From Variovorax sp. S12S4 (GTDB taxonomy: Bacteria > Pseudomonadota > Gammaproteobacteria > Burkholderiales > Burkholderiaceae_C): a DNA stretch of 64,000 nt. The notes under the pieces are model-generated. The model was not told the DNA's origin. It ran no database searches and saw nothing but the letters and a program-made list of their open reading frames with translations. A program made the translations under genes and the position numbers. This document shows, piece by piece, positions 1-9,782 of this stretch. Position 1 is the first letter of the stretch. Every line of letters starts with the position of its first letter. The stretch spans positions 620,001 to 684,000 of the forward strand of contig NZ_JALPKR020000002.1 of NCBI RefSeq assembly GCF_023195515.1, written 5' to 3'.

Positions 1-103
1 CAACTTCATGGCCGATTCCTCGAGCATCGCGCAGGCCCTCGAAGCCTATGTGCGCGCGGTGAAGGACGGCAGCTTTCCCGACGACCGACTGCACGCCTGG
101 TAA
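1..103 (+). CDS. panB: 3-methyl-2-oxobutanoate hydroxymethyltransferase, C-terminal end (partial)
   Basis: Only the last 33 codons are present, in the frame that begins at position 2, and they end with TAA at 101-103. The peptide ends in [10 protein letters not shown], preceded by an amphipathic helix with [14 protein letters not shown], which fits the C-terminus of PanB. PanB adds a hydroxymethyl group to 2-oxoisovalerate in pantothenate synthesis. The assignment leans strongly on panC starting 12 bases downstream, because panB-panC is a common operon order. The body of the gene lies outside the window. Confidence 0.75.
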   Translation, partial: NFMADSSSIAQALEAYVRAVKDGSFPDDRLHAW

Positions 104-1602
<1,499 letters not shown>

Positions 1603-1621
1603 GCGCGGGGAGACTTTTCAG

Positions 1622-1984
1622 ATGCGATTCACCATCAGCCAACGCTTTTTCTTCGATGCCGCCCACACGCTGAAGCGCGACATCGAGGTGGAAGGCAGCC
1701 GCCGTATTCACGGCCATACGTACCACGCCGAAGTGTGGCTCGCGGGCCAGCGCGATCCCATCACAGGCATGGTGGTCGACCTGGGGCTGCTGCGCCGCCG
1801 GCTGGACGACGTGCGTGAGCTGCTGGACCATCACTTGCTGGACGACGTGGAGGGGCTGCATCCGCCGACGTTGGAGAACTTGTGCCTGTTCATTGCGGAC
1901 GCCCTGCCGGACTTTCGCGCTTCGCTCGCGCGGGTGCGTGTGTGGAGAGAGGCGCTGGGGGACAGCTGCACGCTGGAGTTCTAG
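1622..1984 (+). CDS. queD: 6-carboxy-5,6,7,8-tetrahydropterin synthase family (QueD-like)
   Basis: The 120-residue protein belongs to the PTPS/QueD fold, which converts dihydroneopterin triphosphate to 6-carboxytetrahydropterin before QueE acts. Zinc ligands are visible as FDAAH and IHGHTYH, and the LDHHLL and PTLEN motifs are present. The start at 1622 is preferred over an in-frame ATG at 1532 because the family begins with MRFTISQRF and 1532 lies inside queE. Oddly, the catalytic Cys four residues before HGH in E. coli QueD (CGRLHGH) is Ser here (SRRIHGH). Pairing with queE supports the role. Confidence 0.88.
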   Translation: MRFTISQRFFFDAAHTLKRDIEVEGSRRIHGHTYHAEVWLAGQRDPITGMVVDLGLLRRRLDDVRELLDHHLLDDVEGLHPPTLENLCLFIADALPDFRASLARVRVWREALGDSCTLEF

Positions 1985-1990
1985 GGTTTT

Positions 1991-2104
1991 GCTCCCTCCC
2001 CTTCCGGGGAGGGTTGGGGTGAGGGCAAGCGGCCTTCACATCGCCGTCGGCCCGTTCGGCGCCGCGAGCCCCCATCCCAGCCTTCCCCCAGAGGGGGAAG
2101 GAGC
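1991..2104. repeat. Inverted pair of REP-like palindromic elements
   Basis: Two copies of a roughly 36-base element face each other between the convergent genes queD and nadA. Copy one (1991-2026) reads GCTCCCTCCCCTTCCGGGGA and continues as a G-rich arm. Copy two (about 2069-2104), read on the minus strand, begins GCTCCTTCCCCCTCTGGGGG and continues in the same way. Each can fold as a C/G hairpin, and the pair can fold on itself. The layout is like a BIME, and it may help end transcription from both sides. Family membership is inferred from shape only. Confidence 0.6.
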
Positions 2105-2113
2105 AATGCGGGG

Positions 2114-3235
2114 TCAGGCGGCGCCTATGCCTGCCACCAGGCTTCCAGGCGCCTGGCCATTCTTGAGGCCCGCCGTAAACGCCAGCATCCGGTCAATCGG
2201 CACCCGCGCCCGCAACCCCAGCGCCGGGTCCACCTGAATCTCACCCGCGCCCGTTTCCAGCGCATTCGCCAGCTCCACCAGTCCGTTCATCGCCATCCAA
2301 GGGCAATGCGCGCAGCTTTTGCAGGTGCCCCCATTGCCCGCCGTCGGCGCCTCGATGAAAGTCTTGCCCGGATTCAGCGTGCGCAGCTTGTGCAGCATCC
2401 CGCTGTCGGTGGCAACGATGAACTCGTTCGCGTCCATGCGCTGCGCCGCACTCAAAATGGCCGAGGTGGAACCCACCGCATCGGCCAGCGCAATCACGTC
2501 GGCCGGCGACTCCGGGTGCACCAGCACCTTTGCAGCGGGGTGCGCCTTCTTCAGCAGGTCAAGCTCCAGCGCCTTGAACTCGTCATGCACGATGCAGGCG
2601 CCGTTCCAGCTGACCATGTCGGCGCCGGTCTGGCGCTGGATGTAGTCGCCCAGGTGGCGGTCCGGGCCCCAGAGAATCTTGCGGCCTTGGGCATGCAGCG
2701 CGCTCACCACATCGAGCGCGCAGCTGGAGGTGACGAGCCAGTCGGCGCGCGCCTTCACGGCCGCGCTGGTGTTGGCGTAGACGACCACGGTGCGGTCGGG
2801 GTGCTGGTCGCAGAACGCGCTGAACTCATCGACCGGGCAGCCGAGGTCGAGCGAGCAGTTGGCGTCCAGGTCGGGCATGAGCACGCGCTTCTCGGGCGAG
2901 AGGATCTTGGCGGTCTCGCCCATGAAACGCACGCCCGACACCACCAGCGTCTGCGCTGTGTGGTCGCGGCCGAAGCGCGCCATTTCGAGCGAGTCGCTCA
3001 CGATGCCGCCGGTTTCCTCGGCCAGGTCCTGCAGGTCGGGGTCCACGTAGAAGTGCGACACCATCACCGCATTGCGCTCGCGCAAGAGGCGGCGAATGCG
3101 CTCCTTCAGGGCGATGCGCTCATCGGGCGAAGGTTCGGGCGGCACGCGCGCCCAGGCGTGGCGGGTGTCGCAGGCCGACCCGGCTTCTGCCACCGGTTGT
3201 TCGTAGTCGACGTCGATGACGAAAGAAGAAGCCAC
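2114..3235 (-). CDS. nadA: Quinolinate synthase
   Basis: The 373-residue protein condenses iminoaspartate with dihydroxyacetone phosphate to quinolinate in NAD synthesis, using a [4Fe-4S] cluster. Cysteine motifs are visible in [20 protein letters not shown] and [12 protein letters not shown]. The internal repeat pattern ([42 protein letters not shown]) is typical of the family. The gene lies 11 bases downstream of nadC on the same strand, so both probably share one transcript. Confidence 0.97.
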   Translation of the reverse strand: MASSFVIDVDYEQPVAEAGSACDTRHAWARVPPEPSPDERIALKERIRRLLRERNAVMVSHFYVDPDLQDLAEETGGIVSDSLEMARFGRDHTAQTLVVSGVRFMGETAKILSPEKRVLMPDLDANCSLDLGCPVDEFSAFCDQHPDRTVVVYANTSAAVKARADWLVTSSCALDVVSALHAQGRKILWGPDRHLGDYIQRQTGADMVSWNGACIVHDEFKALELDLLKKAHPAAKVLVHPESPADVIALADAVGSTSAILSAAQRMDANEFIVATDSGMLHKLRTLNPGKTFIEAPTAGNGGTCKSCAHCPWMAMNGLVELANALETGAGEIQVDPALGLRARVPIDRMLAFTAGLKNGQAPGSLVAGIGAA

Positions 3236-3246
3236 GGCCGCCGTCC

Positions 3247-4125
3247 TCAGCTTTCCTGGAATCGCATCGAAAAATCGATGGCCTTCACATCCTTGGTGAG
3301 CGCGCCGACCGAGATGCGGTCCACCCCGGTTTCAGCCAGGGTGCGCAGGCCTTCGAGCGTGACGCCGCCCGATATTTCGAGCACGGCCCTGCGTTCGTTG
3401 TCGGCCGCGTCGTTGATGCGAACGGCTTCGCGCAGCGTGGGCAGGTCCATGTTGTCGAGCAGCACCATGCGCGCGCCCGCATCCAATGCCTCGCGCAACT
3501 GCGCCAGCGTTTCTACCTCGACCTCGACAAAGGCCGCGCGATCCGCCACCGGCGCCACGGCACACAGCGCCGCAGCCACGCCGCCGGCCGCCGCAATGTG
3601 GTTTTCCTTGATGAGCACCGCGTCGTAAAGACCGATGCGGTGGTTCACGCCGCCGCCGGTGCGCACCGCGTACTTTTGCGCCAGGCGCAGGCCCGGCAGG
3701 GTCTTGCGGGTGTCGACGATGCTTGCGCGCGTGCCGCGAACGGCGTCGGCATACAGCGCAGTCTTGGTCGCAACCGCACTCAGCAGCTGAAGAAAATTGA
3801 GCGCGGTGCGCTCGGCCGTCAGCAGTGCGCGGGCCGAGCCTTCAATCTCGAGCACCGTCTGGTCGGCCGCACAGCGCTCGCCCTCGGCGCACAGCCACTC
3901 GATGCGGGCTTGCGGATCGAGCTGCCGCACCGTGGCTTCGACCCAGGGCGCGCCGCACAGCACGGCCGATTCGCGCGCCAGCACGCGGGCATGGGCCCTG
4001 CGGCCGGGGTCGACCAGCGACGCGGTCAGGTCACCGTCGGCCACGTCTTCCTGCAAGGCGCGTGCTGCGTCGGCCTGGGCCAGCGCGGCCAAGGCCGGCG
4101 CCGAAAAATCAAAGCGAGGGCTCAT
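3247..4125 (-). CDS. nadC: Nicotinate-nucleotide pyrophosphorylase (carboxylating)
   Basis: The 292-residue enzyme converts quinolinate and PRPP to nicotinate mononucleotide. Family signatures are [10 protein letters not shown] near the N-terminus, [63 protein letters not shown] and the C-terminal barrel segment [27 protein letters not shown]. The length is normal. It sits just upstream of nadA, completing the quinolinate-to-NaMN step, and follows gpsA by 26 bases on the same strand. Confidence 0.97.
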   Translation of the reverse strand: MSPRFDFSAPALAALAQADAARALQEDVADGDLTASLVDPGRRAHARVLARESAVLCGAPWVEATVRQLDPQARIEWLCAEGERCAADQTVLEIEGSARALLTAERTALNFLQLLSAVATKTALYADAVRGTRASIVDTRKTLPGLRLAQKYAVRTGGGVNHRIGLYDAVLIKENHIAAAGGVAAALCAVAPVADRAAFVEVEVETLAQLREALDAGARMVLLDNMDLPTLREAVRINDAADNERRAVLEISGGVTLEGLRTLAETGVDRISVGALTKDVKAIDFSMRFQES

Positions 4126-4151
4126 GGCTCTTTTTTGTCTCTTCTGTCTTG

Positions 4152-5198
4152 TCAGGGTGAACCGCGGGACCCGTGCGCCCGGACGGTTTCCGGCACCGGA
4201 TCACGGCCAGTGAGCGAGGCGACGGCTTCCCGCGGGCTCACCCGGCCGTCGAGCAGCGCAACCACGCCTTCGGCGATGGGCATTTCCACGCCCAGGCCGC
4301 GCGCGCGCTGCACCACGGTGCGCGCGCAATACACGCCTTCGGCCACATGGCCGAGCGAGGCCACCGCTTGCGCCAGGGTCTGCCCTTGCGCCAGCAGCAG
4401 GCCCACCTTGCGATTGCGCGACAGGTCGCCGGTCGCGGTCAGCACCAGGTCGCCCAGGCCCGAAAGGCCCATGAAAGTCTCGGCCCGGGCGCCGAGCGCC
4501 AGCCCGAAGCGGGTCATTTCGGCCAGGCCGCGCGTGATGAGCGCGGCGCGCGCATTGAGCCCGAGCGCCAGGCCGTCGCACAGCCCGGTGGCAATGGCCA
4601 GCACGTTCTTGACCGCGCCACCGACCTCGACGCCGACGATGTCGTCGTTGGCATAGACGCGCAGGGCCGGGCCGTGAAAGGCGTCGACCAGCGCATCGCG
4701 CACCACGGCGTGCGGGCTCGCGGCCACCAGCGCGGTGGGGCGGCCTTCGGCCACTTCTTGCGCAAAGCTCGGGCCGCTGAGCACGCCTGCTATCAAATCT
4801 GGAGCAACCTGCGCCCAAATCTCGTGGGCGAGCAGGCCGAAGGAAGTGGGGGAAGAAGCGTCGAGCGCGGGCTCCACGCCCTTGCAGAGCCACGCAACGG
4901 GCACGGTGCAGCCACGCAGCGCAATGAGTTGTTCACGCAGGGCCGCCATGGGCGTGGCCACGATGACGAGGTCGGCGCCGGCATGCGCCTGGCCGATGTC
5001 ACCGGCCCGCACGGCAAGCGAGGCCGGCAGCGCCAGCCCCGGCAGGTAGCGGGTGTTTTCGCGCGCCTTCGAAATGGCATTGGCCTGGGCGGCATCGCGC
5101 GCCCAGAGCGTGACCTCGTGGCCGACGGCGGTGCTGAGGGCCGCATTGACGGCCACCGCCGTGCCCCAGGCACCGGCGCCATGAACGCAGATCTTCAT
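4152..5198 (-). CDS. gpsA: Glycerol-3-phosphate dehydrogenase [NAD(P)+]
   Basis: The 348-residue protein reduces dihydroxyacetone phosphate to sn-glycerol-3-phosphate for phospholipid synthesis. The Rossmann motif GAGAWGTA is at residues 7-14. [14 protein letters not shown] and the substrate-binding [11 protein letters not shown] and LSRNRKVG segments follow in the usual order. It lies downstream of secB in the order rhodanese-grx-secB-gpsA common in proteobacteria, and 24 bases separate the two. The product is also the substrate of the ugp uptake system elsewhere in this window. Confidence 0.97.
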   Translation of the reverse strand: MKICVHGAGAWGTAVAVNAALSTAVGHEVTLWARDAAQANAISKARENTRYLPGLALPASLAVRAGDIGQAHAGADLVIVATPMAALREQLIALRGCTVPVAWLCKGVEPALDASSPTSFGLLAHEIWAQVAPDLIAGVLSGPSFAQEVAEGRPTALVAASPHAVVRDALVDAFHGPALRVYANDDIVGVEVGGAVKNVLAIATGLCDGLALGLNARAALITRGLAEMTRFGLALGARAETFMGLSGLGDLVLTATGDLSRNRKVGLLLAQGQTLAQAVASLGHVAEGVYCARTVVQRARGLGVEMPIAEGVVALLDGRVSPREAVASLTGRDPVPETVRAHGSRGSP

Positions 5199-5222
5199 CG
5201 GCGTTGGCGGCGTTGTGCCGGT

Positions 5223-5687
5223 TTACTGTGCGAGGGTCGGGGCGGGCTGACCGGCGGCCTGTGCCTGCTGCTGCTCGTACATGGCCTGGAAGTTGATTTC
5301 GGCCAGGTGCACGGGCGGGAAGCCGCCGCGCTGGATCACGTCGGCCACGTTGCCGCGCAGGTACGGGTACACGATTTGCGGGCAGGCAATGCCGAGGATC
5401 GGGCCCATCTGGTCTTCGGGCAGGTTGCGGATCTCGAAGATGCCGGCTTGCTTGGCTTCGACCAGGAACACGGTCTTGTCCTGGATCTTGGTCTGCACGG
5501 TGGCCGACACGGTGATCTCGAAGATGCCTTCAGCCACGGGCTGGGCGTCCACGCCAAGCTGGATGTCGACGGTGGGCTGCTCTTGTTCGAGCAGGATGCC
5601 GGGCGAATTGGGCTGTTCGAGCGACAGGTCCTTGAGGTAGACGCGCTGGATCTGGAAGATGGGATCTTGGGCTTGCTGGTCGGCCAT
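5223..5687 (-). CDS. secB: Protein-export chaperone SecB
   Basis: The 154-residue cytosolic tetrameric chaperone keeps preproteins unfolded and passes them to Sec[22 protein letters not shown] near the N-terminus and the [17 protein letters not shown] and [32 protein letters not shown] segments are diagnostic. I chose the ATG at 5687 (MADQQAQ) because the upstream in-frame start at 5708 is TTG and the added residues are not family-like. The gene stands between the glutaredoxin and gpsA, the usual proteobacterial context. Confidence 0.97.
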   Translation of the reverse strand: MADQQAQDPIFQIQRVYLKDLSLEQPNSPGILLEQEQPTVDIQLGVDAQPVAEGIFEITVSATVQTKIQDKTVFLVEAKQAGIFEIRNLPEDQMGPILGIACPQIVYPYLRGNVADVIQRGGFPPVHLAEINFQAMYEQQQAQAAGQPAPTLAQ

Positions 5688-5815
5688 GGCTGAACTTTCG
5701 AGAATCAAAACAATGCCCGCTGGGGAGAGGTTCCCGCAGCGGGCTGCAGATGAATGAGCAGGCGATTATCGCCCGGCGCCCGGAACCGCTTCCGTGACAC
5801 CCGGCCGATTCGTTT

Positions 5816-6076
5816 TCAGGCGGCTTGCAGCAGGGGCACCAGGCCGCCGCGGCTGTCGAGCGCCATCAGGTCGTCGCAGCCGCCCACGTGGGTGTCGCCG
5901 ATGAAAATCTGCGGCACCGTGCGGCGCTGGGTGATTTCCATCATGGTGCTGCGGGCCTCGGGATCGGTGTCGATGCGAATTTCTTCGATCTCGTCGACGC
6001 CCTTGGACTTGAGGATCTGCTTCGCACGAACACAGTACGGGCAGAACGCGGTGGTGTACATCTTGACGGCTTGCAT
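5816..6076 (-). CDS. grxC: Glutaredoxin 3
   Basis: The 86-residue thioredoxin-fold protein uses glutathione to reduce disulfides. The dithiol active site CPYC is at residues 12-15 ([12 protein letters not shown]). The cis-proline TVPQIFI and the GGCDDLMAL glutathione-binding segment follow. The size is that of GrxC. It lies between a rhodanese gene and secB on the minus strand with short gaps, which suggests one operon. Confidence 0.95.
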   Translation of the reverse strand: MQAVKMYTTAFCPYCVRAKQILKSKGVDEIEEIRIDTDPEARSTMMEITQRRTVPQIFIGDTHVGGCDDLMALDSRGGLVPLLQAA

Positions 6077-6096
6077 ACGCTGTACCTTGGGAAGAC

Positions 6097-6513
6097 TTAG
6101 GCTTTTTCAACCGGCAGGTTAGCCTCTTTCCACGCCTTGAGACCGCCGGAAACGGCTTGGGCCTGCTCGTAACCGAGTTTCTTGGCCATGGCCACGGCGC
6201 GCTGGGCACGGGCTCCGGTGGCGCACACCAGGAGCAGCGGCACGTTCTTGTTCTTGACCGCGCCGGTCAGCTTTTCTTCCAGCAGGTTCAGCGGCACGTT
6301 CTTGGCGCCGATCATGTGGCCGGTAGCGAACTCTTCGGGTTCGCGCACGTCCACCAGCACCGCGCGTTCGCGGTTGATGAGGTGCACCGCGCCCTGGGCC
6401 GTGAGGGTGCCGCCGCCGGCGCCGCGAATCAGCGGCCAGGCCAGCATGCCACCCGAGCTGAGTGCAATCAGGATCAGCATCCAGTTCGCGGTGACGAATT
6501 CGATCAATTTCAC
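6097..6513 (-). CDS. Membrane-anchored rhodanese-like protein
   Basis: The 138-residue protein has one N-terminal membrane segment (about residues 10-28, [18 protein letters not shown]) followed by a single rhodanese domain. The active-site loop reads [11 protein letters not shown] with Cys97 as the likely sulfur carrier, and the CH2A-like segment [22 protein letters not shown] is clear. It is the first gene of the rhodanese-grxC-secB-gpsA run and resembles E. coli YibN, which stands in the same place. Its sulfur acceptor is unknown. Confidence 0.92.
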   Translation of the reverse strand: MKLIEFVTANWMLILIALSSGGMLAWPLIRGAGGGTLTAQGAVHLINRERAVLVDVREPEEFATGHMIGAKNVPLNLLEEKLTGAVKNKNVPLLLVCATGARAQRAVAMAKKLGYEQAQAVSGGLKAWKEANLPVEKA

Positions 6514-6522
6514 GGGGGTTCC

Positions 6523-6550
6523 TTGGATGGCAAACCCGGGATTTTAGAAT
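6523..6550 (+). promoter_or_regulatory. Candidate sigma-70 promoter for gpmA
   Basis: In the 72-base divergent gap between the rhodanese gene and gpmA there is TTGGAT at 6523-6528 and TAGAAT at 6545-6550, 16 bases apart. TAGAAT ends 35 bases before the gpmA start. This is a sequence match only and is not supported by any further signal. Confidence 0.35.
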
Positions 6551-6585
6551 GCTGGCTTTCCCAAGCGCTGCCAAAGGCCTCCCAC

Positions 6586-7329
6586 ATGCACAAACTGGTA
6601 CTGATCCGCCACGGCGAATCGACCTGGAATCTCGAAAACCGCTTCACCGGCTGGACCGACGTCGACCTGACCGAAACCGGCATCGAGCAGGCCAAGCAGG
6701 CCGGCCGGCTGCTCAAGGCAGAGGGCTACGACTTCGACGTGGCCTACACCAGCGTGCTCAAGCGTGCCACCCGCACGCTCTGGCACACCCTGGACGAACT
6801 CGACCGCACCTGGCTACCGGTGGTGCACTCGTGGCGCCTGAACGAGCGCCACTACGGCGCCCTGCAGGGCCTGAACAAGGCCGAAACCGCCAAGAAATAC
6901 GGTGACGAGCAGGTGCTGGTCTGGCGCCGCAGCTACGGCACCCCGCCGCCGGCCCTGGAAGCCGACGATCCGCGCAGCGAACGCAGCGACGTGCGCTATG
7001 CCAAGCTCTCGCCCGAGCAGATTCCGCTGACCGAGTGCCTGAAGGACACCGTCGCGCGCGTGCTGCCTTTCTGGAACGAATCGATGGCGCCGGCCATCCG
7101 CACCGGGCGCCGCCTGGTGGTGGCCGCGCACGGCAATTCGATTCGCGCGCTGGTCAAGTACCTCGACGGCATTTCGGACGACGCGATCGTCGGCCTGAAT
7201 ATTCCCAACGGCATTCCGCTGGTCTACGAGCTCGACGACGACCTGAAGCCCCTGCGGCACTACTACCTGGGCGACGCCGCGGCCGCCGAAAAGGCCGCCG
7301 CGGCGGTCGCCTCGCAAGGCAAGGGCTGA
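6586..7329 (+). CDS. gpmA: 2,3-bisphosphoglycerate-dependent phosphoglycerate mutase
   Basis: The 247-residue glycolytic enzyme interconverts 3- and 2-phosphoglycerate. The phosphohistidine motif [10 protein letters not shown] puts the nucleophile at His9. [23 protein letters not shown] and the second histidine motif [18 protein letters not shown] are standard for the dPGM family. I chose the ATG at 6586, which begins [10 protein letters not shown], over a long upstream extension that overlaps the divergent rhodanese gene. The protease gene ctpA follows about 100 bases downstream. Confidence 0.96.
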   Translation: MHKLVLIRHGESTWNLENRFTGWTDVDLTETGIEQAKQAGRLLKAEGYDFDVAYTSVLKRATRTLWHTLDELDRTWLPVVHSWRLNERHYGALQGLNKAETAKKYGDEQVLVWRRSYGTPPPALEADDPRSERSDVRYAKLSPEQIPLTECLKDTVARVLPFWNESMAPAIRTGRRLVVAAHGNSIRALVKYLDGISDDAIVGLNIPNGIPLVYELDDDLKPLRHYYLGDAAAAEKAAAAVASQGKG

Positions 7330-7430
7330 AGAATTAAAACCCCTCGGCGGCACTCCCCCGTGGAACCCCGGCAGGCAATTTGCTTCCAAGCTGTGTATAT
7401 TGGTTCGACAGCCGACAAGGACAATCACTC

Positions 7431-8876
7431 ATGATGGGCCACAAATTGAAGATTACCGGCTGGGTCGCCGCCGGCGCCGTTGCCGGCGTCTTGACCACCG
7501 TCTCCTTGCAGACGGTCGCACGCGGCTCGCTCGCGCCGCTCCCGCTCGAGGAATTGCAGCAACTCGCCGCCGTTTTCGGCATGGTCAAGAGCGACTATGT
7601 CGAACCCGTCGATGAGAAGAAGCTCATTTCCGACGCCATTTCCGGCATGGTTGCCGGCCTGGACCCGCATTCCCAGTACTTCGACAAGAAGTCCTTCAAG
7701 GAATTCAGGGAAGGCACGACCGGCCGCTTCGTCGGCGTGGGCATCGAAATCTCGCAGGAAGACGGCCTCATCAAGGTGGTGTCGCCCATCGAGGGCTCCC
7801 CGGCCTTCCGCGCGGGCCTGAAGCCGAACGACCTGATCACCAAGATCGACGACACGGCCGTACGCGGCCTGTCGCTCAACGAGGCCGTCAAGCGCATGCG
7901 CGGCGAGGCCAACACCAAGGTGCTGCTGACCATCTTCCGCAAGGACGAAAGCCGCACCTTCCCGGTAACGATCACGCGCGAGGAAATCCGTACCCAGTCG
8001 GTGCGCGGCAAGCTCGTGGAGCCGGGCTACGGCTGGATCCGCCTGTCGCAGTTCCAGGAACGCACGGTGGACGACTTCGTGAAGAAGGTCGAGGAAATCT
8101 ACAAGGAAGACCCCAACCTGAAGGGCCTGGTGCTCGACCTGCGCAACGACCCGGGCGGCCTGCTCGACGCAGCGGTGGCCATCTCGGCGGCCTTCCTGCC
8201 CGAGAACGTGACCGTGGTTTCCACCGACGGCCAGCTGGCCGAAAGCAAGTCGGTCTACAAGGCGGCGCCCGAGTTCTACCAGCGCCGTTCGGGCAGCGAC
8301 CCGCTGCGCAACCTGCCCGCGGCCCTCAAGACCGTGCCGCTGGTGGTGCTGGTGAACGAAGGCTCGGCCTCGGCCAGCGAAATCGTCGCCGGCGCATTGC
8401 AAGACCACAAGCGCGCCACCATCATGGGCAGCCAGACCTTCGGCAAGGGCTCGGTGCAGACGGTGCGCCCGCTCGGCCCGGACACGGGCCTCAAGATCAC
8501 CACGGCGCGCTACTACACGCCGAGCGGCACCTCGATCCAGGCCAAGGGCATCGTGCCCAACGTGCTGATCGACGAGAGCGCCGAGGGCAGCCCCTTCGCC
8601 GCCCTGCGCATGCGCGAGGCCGACCTCGAAAAGCACCTGGCCAGCGGCCAGGGCCCCGAAACGAAGGACCCGGAGCGCGAAAAGGCACGCGACGAAGCCC
8701 GCAAGCGCCTCGAGGAAGAAGCCAAGAAGCCGCCGCAGGACCGCAAGGTGCCCGAGTTCGGCACCGACAAGGACTTTCCGCTGATGCAGGCGCTCAACCG
8801 CCTCAAGGGCCAGCCGGTGCTGGTCAGCAAGACGCAGGTCATCGTCGACAACAAGGAAGAGAAAAAAGAGAACTGA
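7431..8876 (+). CDS. ctpA: C-terminal processing serine protease (S41A family)
   Basis: The 481-residue protein has an N-terminal signal or membrane segment (GWVAAGAVAGVLTTVSLQTVA), then a PDZ domain (about residues 90-170), then the S41 catalytic domain. The GSASASE serine motif and TFGKGSVQT lysine motif give a likely Ser314/Lys339 dyad from the known 25-residue spacing. It should act in the periplasm, trimming C-termini of envelope proteins. The tail is rich in charged Lys/Glu/Arg residues. An AAGGA site precedes the ATG pair at 7431/7434. A strong terminator follows. Confidence 0.95.
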   Translation: MMGHKLKITGWVAAGAVAGVLTTVSLQTVARGSLAPLPLEELQQLAAVFGMVKSDYVEPVDEKKLISDAISGMVAGLDPHSQYFDKKSFKEFREGTTGRFVGVGIEISQEDGLIKVVSPIEGSPAFRAGLKPNDLITKIDDTAVRGLSLNEAVKRMRGEANTKVLLTIFRKDESRTFPVTITREEIRTQSVRGKLVEPGYGWIRLSQFQERTVDDFVKKVEEIYKEDPNLKGLVLDLRNDPGGLLDAAVAISAAFLPENVTVVSTDGQLAESKSVYKAAPEFYQRRSGSDPLRNLPAALKTVPLVVLVNEGSASASEIVAGALQDHKRATIMGSQTFGKGSVQTVRPLGPDTGLKITTARYYTPSGTSIQAKGIVPNVLIDESAEGSPFAALRMREADLEKHLASGQGPETKDPEREKARDEARKRLEEEAKKPPQDRKVPEFGTDKDFPLMQALNRLKGQPVLVSKTQVIVDNKEEKKEN

Positions 8877-8903
8877 TCGGGAGCTCGGCGCTTTCAGATC
8901 CGG

Positions 8904-8945
8904 AAATACCGCGGAACCGGCGCTGCCGGGCCGCGGTATTTTTTC
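8904..8945 (+). terminator. Rho-independent terminator after ctpA
   Basis: AAATACCGCGG at 8904-8914 pairs with CCGCGGTATTT at 8931-8941, a perfect 11-bp stem, and the descending arm runs into TTTTTT. It lies 28 bases after the ctpA stop and 29 bases before the thiF-like gene, so that gene may need its own promoter or depend on readthrough. Confidence 0.88.
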
Positions 8946-8973
8946 GTTTGGCACAAGCCTGGGGTGAGCCACC

Positions 8974-9735
8974 ATGAATGACGACGACCTGCTGCGCTAT
9001 TCGCGCCATATCCTCCTCGAAGAATTCGGCATCGACGGCCAGGCGCGCGTGAGCGCCGGCCGCGCGCTGGTCATCGGCGCGGGCGGCCTGGGCTCGCCGG
9101 TGGCGCTGTACCTTGCCGCGGCGGGTGTCGGGCACGTCACGCTGGTGGACGACGACGAGGTCGACCTCACCAATCTCCAGCGCCAGGTGGCCCACACCCA
9201 TGCGCGGGTGGGCAGCCTGAAGGTCGAATCGGCCGCGCAGGCCATGCGCGACATCAATCCCGGCATGTCCATCGAAACGCACGCCGCACGCGCCGACGAG
9301 GCGCTGCTGTCGCGCCTGGTCGAGGCGGCGGACGTGGTGATCGACTGCTGCGACAACTTTGCGACGCGGCAGGCGGTGAACCGCGCCTGCGTGGCGCACG
9401 GCAAGCCGCTGGTGGCGGGCGCCGCCATCCGTTTCGACGGCCAGTTGAGCGTCTACGACACGCGCGACGAGGCGTCTCCCTGCTACGCGTGCATTTTTCC
9501 GCCCGACGCGGCCTTCGAGGAAACGCTCTGCGCGGTGCTCGGCGTGTTCGGTCCCGTGGTGGGCACCATCGGCACGCTGCAGGCGAGCGAGGCGCTGAAG
9601 CTGCTCGCGGGCATCGGTCCTTCGCTGGCGGGCAAGCTGTTGATGTTCGACGGACGCCGCACGGCATTCGACACGCTGCAGATTGCGCGCGACCCGCATT
9701 GCAGCGTGTGCGCGCATCGCGCGGGCACCGCCTGA
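8974..9735 (+). CDS. ThiF/MoeB/HesA-family adenylyltransferase
   Basis: The 253-residue E1-like enzyme should adenylate the C-terminal Gly of a ThiS- or MoaD-type sulfur carrier. The motif RYSRHILLEEFGIDGQ opens the protein, followed by the ATP loop GAGGLGSPVALYLAAAGVG, TNLQRQVAH and CCDNFATR. Two zinc CxxC pairs are visible, CYAC near residue 170 and CSVC near the C-terminus. No rhodanese extension is present. MoeB and ThiF cannot be told apart from sequence alone. The gpmA-ctpA-thiF order is common in Burkholderiales. Confidence 0.9.
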   Translation: MNDDDLLRYSRHILLEEFGIDGQARVSAGRALVIGAGGLGSPVALYLAAAGVGHVTLVDDDEVDLTNLQRQVAHTHARVGSLKVESAAQAMRDINPGMSIETHAARADEALLSRLVEAADVVIDCCDNFATRQAVNRACVAHGKPLVAGAAIRFDGQLSVYDTRDEASPCYACIFPPDAAFEETLCAVLGVFGPVVGTIGTLQASEALKLLAGIGPSLAGKLLMFDGRRTAFDTLQIARDPHCSVCAHRAGTA

Positions 9736-9782
9736 CGGCAGCCCCATTCCTTCGGCGCCCTCCTCCTCGTCTCTTCCCGGCC

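Noticed and set aside
5685..5708. Upstream TTG start for secB
   Set aside because: The added MILESSA segment is not family-like and the ATG at 5687 gives the expected N-terminus.
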